Source: a bacterium (GTDB lineage Bacteria; Patescibacteriota; Patescibacteriia; Patescibacteriales; GWE2-39-37). From it: DNA of 5,344 nucleotides. Below, in pieces: positions 1-5,344 of the stretch (positions within the stretch are counted from its first letter, which is position 1; the number at the start of each line of letters is the position of its first letter). A program made the position numbers and the translations under genes. The notes below the pieces were generated by a model. It worked only from the letters and a program-made list of their open reading frames with translations, was not told the origin of the DNA and ran no database searches. Where the stretch lies: positions 4,255-9,598 of the forward strand of contig JAJYMT010000079.1 of assembly GCA_021786695.1 (NCBI GenBank). Direction: 5' to 3'.

Positions 1-811
1 CCTGGGCCGCGGCGCTCGAGCCGAGGGCGGCGAGCGTGCTGACCGTGCCGACCGACACTAAACCGACTTTAGCGAACGAACCGATAGAGGCCTGCGCGCC
101 GCTGCCTTCGATCGCGGCCATGCTGCCTAAGCTCAAGTAAACGAAAATCGGCCAGAGGTAGGCCTCGGCGTCCTCGCGCATGTTTTCCACTATTTCCGTC
201 CAGACATAAATCGGATAGCGGCGCAGGTAGAATAAAATCTTCTTCGGGTGCAGATTGCCGGCCGGTTTATAATCAGTAATCCAAATAAGCGGTACCAGGC
301 CGGCAAGATAAAGCGCTCCGGCGGCCAGGAAAAGATAATTAAAGCCGGCGTAAACGGTGATGGCCGCGCCTAAGAGCGGCGCGAAGATGGCTAAAAACTG
401 CGGATAGGCGAAAAACTTGCCGATCTCCTCGCTGTCCTCGTCGCCCTTAAGCCGTTGACCGAACATAATATGAATCGGATACCAAAACAAAGCGGTGCTC
501 GCGCTTATGGTGACGGCGAGTACGCTTAAGGGTAGACCGCTGTGCGGCAATTGATAAAGCATTAAAAAATACGCGAGTAGCACCGGCAAGCGCAACGCCA
601 TCACCCGTTTCAGCCCGATCCGGCCCGCCAAGACCGCCGCCAGAAAAAACCAGACGCAGATCCAGATGCTCCATTCCGCCAAAAACCACAGCACGCGGCT
701 CAAACTGAAACCGAGCTGCAGAAGATAGATCGGAATAAAAACATTAACCAGTGAGCCGGCCAGACCCTCGAGCGCGTTGATCAGGTAAATAGCGTACAAT
801 TGGCGGCGCAT
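1..811 (-). CDS. Major facilitator superfamily transporter, N-terminal 270 residues (cut by window edge)
   Basis: The reading frame is open from an ATG at 811 to the window edge, giving 270 residues; the C-terminal third lies outside. It is a polytopic inner-membrane protein. Hydrophobic segments lie at about residues 6-33, 40-63, 70-88, 93-112, 132-154, 157-178, 217-236 and 241-265. There is a hydrophilic central loop at 179-216, as expected between the two six-helix halves of this superfamily. The short basic turn AGRIGLKRV after helix 2 resembles the family's motif A loop. An acidic loop (GDEDSEE, 123-129) precedes helix 5, which carries APLLGA. The substrate cannot be told. The start is 19 nt after the stop of the kinase gene, which suggests co-transcription with the kinase and the glycosidase. 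No Shine-Dalgarno sequence precedes the ATG. The family call is fairly sure; the role is open (efflux or sugar/metabolite uptake). Confidence 0.82.
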   Translation of the reverse strand, partial: MRRQLYAIYLINALEGLAGSLVNVFIPIYLLQLGFSLSRVLWFLAEWSIWICVWFFLAAVLAGRIGLKRVMALRLPVLLAYFLMLYQLPHSGLPLSVLAVTISASTALFWYPIHIMFGQRLKGDEDSEEIGKFFAYPQFLAIFAPLLGAAITVYAGFNYLFLAAGALYLAGLVPLIWITDYKPAGNLHPKKILFYLRRYPIYVWTEIVENMREDAEAYLWPIFVYLSLGSMAAIEGSGAQASIGSFAKVGLVSVGTVSTLAALGSSAAAQ

Positions 812-830
812 AAATAAACGAATTATTGCT

Positions 831-2156
831 TTATTGCTTGAATCGCCCGAATTCGATCCCGGCCTCGGCAAAGGCGCGGCTGATAGCCGCTTCGGTCAGC
901 CGTCTCCGCTCGGTCTCTTCCGGCTCAAGCTGTTTATCCGGTTCGTAATTCTCAAAGAAGCCGGCCAAGTTGGCGTGCGAGCGGAGCGTCCCCAGAGATA
1001 CTACAGCGCTGCCTGCCTCCGGGTCGCCGAGGCCGGCGAACCGATCCTTGATTTCCTGATCCAATGCGGCCTGGTACTCCGGATTGTTCCAAGCCCGCGC
1101 CCGCAGATTGCCGTAATCATAAACCAGCGCCATCAATTTATTGCGGGTCTTGCCGGCCCACTCCCAATCCAAAAGTATTGTTTTATTATCGCCGCCCACG
1201 TACATATTGTTCGGCGAAAGGTCGCCGTGCGTCATCACCCAACCACCACCATCGTATTTCTCCGCCACTGGCCGCCAGCGCTCGAGCAGCGCCCCGACCT
1301 TCTGCCGCATCTCCTTGCCCCCCATACCGAACCGCCGCGCCAAGACATCAATATACACCTCGGGCTTGATGTTGCCCTCCCGATCCCTCTTGCCGTCCAA
1401 GGGACGCACCTCGGTGCAATCCGGTTCTTCTTTGTTGTCCAGCAAGTTCCAAAGGTTTTCCTGATAGCCCTCATAATGTTCGAACGGGTCCTGAAGGTCA
1501 TGGATCCGCTCATCGATATCTTCGGGCAGATTGACCGCATTCAGGACAAAGAGCTGGTCCACGGCTTGCTTGGCGTGCTCCGGCTTCAGTTTTTCCGTGT
1601 CCGCGCGTGAATGGATGAAGCCGATCTCGGCTTCCGGCAGAGTTGCGGTCAAATTGTAAAGCGGCTCGAAGGCATCGATGTTGTTGGCGTAGATCTTCAG
1701 GGCGGGCAGATCGGTGCGTTCTTTCAAAAAAACCATCGTTTCCATCTCCCGCACGAAGGCGGCCTGATCGCGGCCGGATTCTTCACGGCGGAAATTCGGT
1801 TTGAGCGCTTTGAAAAAAGCATCGACACGCCCGCCGGCGGACGCAATGACAGCGTTCAAGGCGACGTAGCGGCGATCATTTTCCATCTGCGCGGAAAATT
1901 TCTGCCAATCGATTTGCAGGTGCGATTCTTCGGCTAATTTTTTTATGCCTTCGCGGAAGGCGTTTTCTTTCTGCGCTTCTTCCATCAGCTCCCCTTGGCG
2001 TATCTGGCCAATTTTCGTTTCATTGCTCAAGAGCGACTCGGCCTTTTTGTTGATCTGATTGATTTTTTTATTCGCCTCCGGACTGGTGCCATCTTTCAAA
2101 TCCCGCTGTTCTTCCCGCAGACCGAATAGATTTTCTAACCGTTGTTCGATTCCCAT
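831..2156 (-). CDS. Aminoglycoside-phosphotransferase-fold (APH/choline kinase-like) kinase with helical N-terminal extension
   Basis: A 441-residue cytoplasmic protein with no signal peptide or membrane segment. The C-terminal half has the hallmarks of the APH family of small-molecule kinases. The catalytic loop is THGDLSPNNMY, with H310, D312 and N317. The metal-binding aspartate is in ILLDWEWAG (D330). Upstream, FFKALKP (K116 likely the ATP-contacting lysine) and FVREMETMVFL (E137 the likely helix C partner) fit the N-lobe. Residues 1-95 are strongly charged and probably helical, with no recognised domain. The family phosphorylates hydroxyls of small molecules (antibiotics, choline, homoserine, sugars), so the substrate is unknown. 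Calling it a resistance gene would be unwarranted. The ATG at 2156 lies 3 nt after the glycosidase stop, implying translational coupling or a shared transcript. No Shine-Dalgarno sequence is visible. Confidence 0.85.
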   Translation of the reverse strand: MGIEQRLENLFGLREEQRDLKDGTSPEANKKINQINKKAESLLSNETKIGQIRQGELMEEAQKENAFREGIKKLAEESHLQIDWQKFSAQMENDRRYVALNAVIASAGGRVDAFFKALKPNFRREESGRDQAAFVREMETMVFLKERTDLPALKIYANNIDAFEPLYNLTATLPEAEIGFIHSRADTEKLKPEHAKQAVDQLFVLNAVNLPEDIDERIHDLQDPFEHYEGYQENLWNLLDNKEEPDCTEVRPLDGKRDREGNIKPEVYIDVLARRFGMGGKEMRQKVGALLERWRPVAEKYDGGGWVMTHGDLSPNNMYVGGDNKTILLDWEWAGKTRNKLMALVYDYGNLRARAWNNPEYQAALDQEIKDRFAGLGDPEAGSAVVSLGTLRSHANLAGFFENYEPDKQLEPEETERRRLTEAAISRAFAEAGIEFGRFKQ

Positions 2157-2159
2157 GAA

Positions 2160-3437
2160 TTAAATTGTTAGTGAATTATTCCGGCATATCCCCGCATAGA
2201 CCAGGGCGCTCGGCCGCGGCGTACGCGCCAAGGTCGTGCGGTCAACCCCCACCAAGCCGAAGCGCGGCCAAAAGCCCTTATCCCACTCAATAAAATCTAT
2301 GAGCGACCAGTGCAAATAACCGCGCACGTCGACACCGGCCGCGATGGCCTGATGCAAACTTCTTAAAGTCTCCTTGATAAACCATTCCCGATATTTGTCT
2401 TCGTGGTCGGCCAGACCGTTTTCAGTGATGTAGATCGATTTGTTGTATTTTTTTAAGCCGATCAAAACTTCATAAATTCCTTCGGGGTATAGTTCCCAGC
2501 CCAGGTCCGAAACAATCTTATTTTCATTTTCCCTGAAACCATTATTAATCCGATGATGGAAATAAAAATTCAAGCCGATAAAATTCTGAAAATCTTTTAT
2601 CTGATTCAAAAAATGATAATTCCACCACCAATCGATTGTTTTTTTCAGTAACCGATTGATCACGCGATTTTTATACGCCTCAAAATAAACATTATGGGCG
2701 GCGATGCCGATTTGCGCGGCCGGATTTATTTTTTTAATTGCGGAATAAATCGCCTTATGCGCTTTGATTAAATTATTAATGACCGATAAATATGTAACCG
2801 GATTTTTTTTCTGCGGCGGCCAGACGCCGCGCAAAAAACAATTGAAGGAATAAATTTCCGGCTCGTTGAAAGTTATCCAAAACTTTACTTCGCCGAGCGC
2901 GGAAACTAATTTTTCTGCGTATCTGGAAAAATAAAACGGTAGTTTTTCGTTTGTGAGGCCCCCCTGGCGCGCAAGCCACAGCGGCAACGGCCAATGCCAG
3001 ATTGTCACAAACGGTTCAAGCCCCCGTTCGCGTAAAGCCGAAATCACTTTCTTATAATGTCCAATCTCTTTTTCATCAAACTTTCCCTCCTCCGGCTCAA
3101 TCCGCGACCATTCAATAGATATGCGATGAGCATTTTGGCCGAGTGACTTGGCAATATCAAAGTCCTCTTCATATCTATTATAATGATCGCAGGCGCGATC
3201 TGAGATATAGTTGCCCGGTTCCAGCATTTCCGGAAATTTTTTCCATTGCCACTCCTGCCAATAAGTTTTGGCTCTATTTGCCAACCTGTTGGCATTATTT
3301 TTTTCCCATTGGCTCCAATCATTGATGCAGCATCCCTCCACCTGGTGGGCCGAGGTGCCGCTACCCCACAGGAATCCTGCGGGAAATCGTAATACCGCCC
3401 TTTCTTTGTTTTTAATACCATTATCAATATCCATCAT
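2160..3437 (-). CDS. Glycoside hydrolase family 1 protein (beta-glucosidase/beta-galactosidase type)
   Basis: A complete GH1 enzyme of 425 residues, slightly short for the family (about 440-480), which retains beta-glycosides by a double-displacement mechanism. The N-terminal signature FPAGFLWGSGTSAHQVEG is at about 18-35. The acid/base glutamate is E192 in TFNEPE and the nucleophile is E339 in YITENG. Glycone-site residues Q32, H148, N191, Y292, W377, E384 and W385 are present. The usual SLLDNFEW is SLIDFIEW here, so the conserved Asn is lost. There is no signal peptide, so it is probably cytoplasmic. Start choice: the frame extends to a TTG at 3443, but ATGs at 3437 and 3434 are more likely; no Shine-Dalgarno sequence separates them. 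It is the first gene of the leftward set, with the kinase 3 nt downstream. The middle of the gene is much more AT-rich than its 3' end and the genes that follow. Exact sugar specificity cannot be assigned. Confidence 0.93.
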   Translation of the reverse strand: MMDIDNGIKNKERAVLRFPAGFLWGSGTSAHQVEGCCINDWSQWEKNNANRLANRAKTYWQEWQWKKFPEMLEPGNYISDRACDHYNRYEEDFDIAKSLGQNAHRISIEWSRIEPEEGKFDEKEIGHYKKVISALRERGLEPFVTIWHWPLPLWLARQGGLTNEKLPFYFSRYAEKLVSALGEVKFWITFNEPEIYSFNCFLRGVWPPQKKNPVTYLSVINNLIKAHKAIYSAIKKINPAAQIGIAAHNVYFEAYKNRVINRLLKKTIDWWWNYHFLNQIKDFQNFIGLNFYFHHRINNGFRENENKIVSDLGWELYPEGIYEVLIGLKKYNKSIYITENGLADHEDKYREWFIKETLRSLHQAIAAGVDVRGYLHWSLIDFIEWDKGFWPRFGLVGVDRTTLARTPRPSALVYAGICRNNSLTI

Positions 3438-3470
3438 TTTCAAATAAAAAAAGATTTAATACTTACGAAT

Positions 3471-3518
3471 TAAGATTTAAGATAAATTCTTAAATCCTAA
3501 ATCTTAAATCCTAAATCT
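3471..3518. repeat. AT-rich tandem and inverted repeat block
   Basis: The unit CTTAAATCCTAAAT occurs twice in exact tandem (3489-3502, 3503-3516). The decamer GATTTAAGAT (3474-3483) is the exact inverse complement of 3501-3510, so a 10-bp stem could form. The block lies in the presumed untranslated leader of the glycosidase operon, between its promoter and its start codon. It may be an operator, an RNA hairpin or slippage debris; nothing identifies a binding protein. Confidence 0.65.
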
Positions 3519-3525
3519 ATGCTTA

Positions 3526-3534
3526 ATTATAACA
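3526..3534 (-). promoter_or_regulatory. Extended -10 promoter for the glycosidase-kinase-transporter genes
   Basis: On the minus strand this reads TGTTATAAT, a perfect TATAAT hexamer (3531-3526) with the TGn extension. Only a poor -35 match (TTGGTT, 19 nt upstream) exists, as is usual for extended -10 promoters. The start of transcription would fall near 3519, leaving about an 80-nt leader that contains the AT-rich repeat block. It faces away from the rRNA promoter. Confidence 0.6.
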
Positions 3535-3589
3535 TAGTTAAGCCAAATTTAACCAATATGGATACATAAATTAATGCTTTATCGCATAC

Positions 3590-3618
3590 TTGACAGCCCC
3601 GCCATTTTCGTATAAAAT
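3590..3618 (+). promoter_or_regulatory. Main rRNA promoter (P1)
   Basis: A perfect -35 TTGACA (3590-3595) is followed 17 nt later by TAAAAT (3613-3618), one mismatch from TATAAT. An AT-rich stretch upstream (about 3540-3589) could act as an UP element. Transcription would start near 3625, giving a leader of about 480 nt before the 16S gene. A match this close to consensus fits a housekeeping rRNA promoter. Confidence 0.8.
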
Positions 3619-3679
3619 AGCAATACGCTTGAAATTTAATAAAAGTCCTTAAGGATACTCTATTGATTGACGCGTAATC

Positions 3680-3688
3680 TGTTACAAT
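3680..3688 (+). promoter_or_regulatory. Possible second rRNA promoter (P2), extended -10
   Basis: TGTTACAAT contains a -10-like TACAAT (3683-3688) with a TGn extension. No properly spaced -35 is seen: the nearby TTGACG at 3667-3672 is only 10 nt upstream. Tandem promoters are common in front of rRNA genes, but this one is tentative. Confidence 0.35.
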
Positions 3689-3710
3689 CTTTCCTGTTTG
3701 TTTAAATTGT

Positions 3711-3763
3711 GAAAGAAGAAACAGTGATGTTAAAATAAAATTAATGTCTCTGTTTTTTCTTTC
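3711..3763 (+). promoter_or_regulatory. rRNA leader hairpin 1 (14-bp stem)
   Basis: GAAAGAAGAAACAG (3711-3724) pairs with CTGTTTTTTCTTTC (3750-3763). This gives 13 Watson-Crick pairs and one G-U, with a 25-nt AT-rich loop. It is the first strong structure of the pre-rRNA leader and lies directly upstream of boxA. A processing or antitermination role is possible but not shown. Confidence 0.55.
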
Positions 3764-3785
3764 CCTGAGAAAGTCGGCGGAAAGA

Positions 3786-3797
3786 GCACTTTAACAA
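3786..3797 (+). promoter_or_regulatory. boxA antitermination element of the rRNA leader
   Basis: GCACTTTAACAA closely matches the rRNA boxA core of E. coli (GCTCTTTAACAA), with one difference, and is followed by the similar TTTA. In the known system the RNA is bound by NusB-NusE, which lets polymerase pass structured, Rho-sensitive leaders. Its place between promoter and 16S fits, and several strong hairpins follow it. Confidence 0.75.
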
Positions 3798-3802
3798 TTT
3801 AA

Positions 3803-3836
3803 CATTGCAACTACTGACAACCTAAAAGTTGCAATG
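3803..3836 (+). promoter_or_regulatory. rRNA leader hairpin 2
   Basis: CATTGCAACT (3803-3812) is the exact inverse complement of AGTTGCAATG (3827-3836). This is a perfect 10-bp stem with a 14-nt loop, starting 6 nt after boxA. Confidence 0.6.
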
Positions 3837-3841
3837 GTATT

Positions 3842-3861
3842 TTGGTGCTAACAGGCACCAA
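3842..3861 (+). promoter_or_regulatory. rRNA leader hairpin 3
   Basis: TTGGTGC (3842-3848) pairs perfectly with GCACCAA (3855-3861) around a 6-nt loop. It begins 5 nt after hairpin 2, so the two could stack. Confidence 0.55.
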
Positions 3862-3905
3862 TTCGTCCAAATCTATTCTAAGAGATTTATTTCTCTGAAC
3901 ATATC

Positions 3906-3939
3906 CCCGCCCGCATGACTGCGCATGCAGTCGGGCGGG
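3906..3939 (+). repeat. GC-rich REP-like palindrome in the rRNA leader
   Basis: CCCGCCC (3906-3912) pairs with GGGCGGG (3933-3939), and GACTGC (3917-3922) pairs with GCAGTC (3927-3932). This makes a 13-bp stem with a 4-nt GCAT bulge and a GCAT loop. The very high GC in an AT-rich leader, and the imperfect palindrome, resemble repetitive extragenic palindromes. Only three T residues follow, so it is a weak candidate for an intrinsic terminator. Copies elsewhere in the genome would confirm a repeat family. Confidence 0.6.
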
Positions 3940-3940
3940 T

Positions 3941-3975
3941 TTAAGAGGTGAGTCGAAATTTCACTCATCTCTTAA
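3941..3975 (+). promoter_or_regulatory. rRNA leader hairpin 5 (13-bp stem)
   Basis: TTAAGAGGTGAGT (3941-3953) pairs with ACTCATCTCTTAA (3963-3975). There are 12 Watson-Crick pairs and one G-U, with a 9-nt loop. It follows the GC-rich palindrome after one base and ends inside the first copy of the 43-nt repeat. Confidence 0.6.
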
Positions 3976-4016
3976 CTAGGCAAGTAAACCTAGTCAAAAA
4001 CTTTTTGAGAGTTTGA
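3974..4016 (+). repeat. 43-nt direct repeat, upstream copy (vestigial 16S 5' end)
   Basis: This segment is identical to 4077-4119. It contains the small hairpin ACTAGG/CCTAGT (3975-3994), the palindrome TCAAAAACTTTTTGA (3994-4008), and the first 16 nt of the 16S gene through GAGAGTTTGA. After that the sequence stops matching the rRNA gene closely. It is thus a partial duplicate of the leader and rRNA start. Confidence 0.92.
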
Positions 4017-4076
4017 CCCCGCCTCGGCGGGGTGACGCTGGCTCGTCGCGAGACGCCGCCAGCTATAAGAATTCTC
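4017..4076 (+). repeat. 60-nt insert between the repeat copies, two GC-rich hairpins
   Basis: CCCCGCC (4017-4023) pairs with GGCGGGG (4026-4032). Then GCTGGC (4037-4042) pairs with GCCAGC (4058-4063), enclosing CGTC/GACG closed by a GCGA loop (4048-4051). The bases TGACGCTGGC (4033-4042) resemble TGAACGCTGGC of the 16S gene (4133-4143). The segment may be diverged duplicated 16S sequence or an inserted palindromic element. The remaining stretch to 4076 shows nothing more than an AGAATTCT palindrome (4068-4075). Confidence 0.6.

Positions 4077-5344
<1,268 letters not shown>

Noticed and set aside
834..1610. A 258-residue plus-strand reading frame
   Set aside because: It lies opposite the kinase gene, whose minus-strand frame shows clear catalytic motifs. 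The plus-strand protein has no recognisable domain and is a shadow of GC-rich coding sequence.
831..2156. Kinase as an aminoglycoside resistance gene
   Set aside because: Only general family motifs are seen. The family includes many metabolic kinases, and the neighbours suggest metabolism rather than resistance.
3489..3516. Possible CRISPR-like repeats
   Set aside because: There are only two 14-nt units with no spacer between them, so this is a simple tandem duplication.
3646..3655. TCCTTAAGGA palindrome just after the predicted rRNA transcription start
   Set aside because: A perfect 10-nt palindrome with no room for an RNA loop, short enough to arise by chance in this AT-rich region. No further support for an operator.
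3667..3688. TTGACG plus TACAAT as a standard promoter
   Set aside because: The spacing is only 10 nt, too short for the usual sigma factor. Only the extended -10 reading was kept, at low confidence.
3906..3945. GC-rich hairpin as an intrinsic terminator
   Set aside because: Only TTT follows the stem before AAGAGG, and a terminator between an rRNA promoter and its 16S gene makes no sense unless antiterminated. It was kept as a REP-like element.

Overview
The window looks like a fragment of a Candidate Phyla Radiation (Patescibacteria) genome, most probably from the Parcubacteria/ABY1 side. The main evidence is the 16S rRNA at the right end. It is compact, reads AAATCCGTTAATATCAG in the 690 region, and carries several base changes at normally invariant positions, some of them compensated by their pairing partners. 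This placement comes from memory of such sequences, not from a database search. None of the three protein genes has a recognisable Shine-Dalgarno sequence.

Layout. Positions 1-3437 hold three minus-strand genes in one direction: a family 1 glycoside hydrolase (2160-3437), an aminoglycoside-phosphotransferase-fold kinase starting 3 nt after it (831-2156), and a major facilitator superfamily transporter starting 19 nt after that and running off the left edge (1-811). The spacing suggests one operon, read leftward from an extended -10 promoter near 3530. A glycosidase, a small-molecule kinase and a transporter would fit uptake or release and processing of a glycoside, but the substrate cannot be read from the sequence.

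Positions 3438-4103 hold no protein gene. This stretch is a divergent control region and a long ribosomal RNA leader. It contains an AT-rich repeat block, a strong promoter (TTGACA, 17 nt, TAAAAT) driving the rRNA rightward, a boxA antitermination signal, and a ladder of five hairpins, one of them a GC-rich REP-like palindrome.

The most unusual feature is just before the 16S gene. A 43-nt segment containing the end of the leader and the first 16 nt of the 16S gene is present twice, exactly, 103 nt apart. The 60 nt between the copies hold two GC-rich hairpins and a patch that still resembles 16S positions 17-40. The upstream copy is therefore a vestigial or decoy 16S 5' end.

Positions 4104-5344 are the 16S rRNA gene, cut by the window edge at about E. 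coli position 1280. It has no introns in the visible part, and paired changes in two helices indicate a functional molecule.
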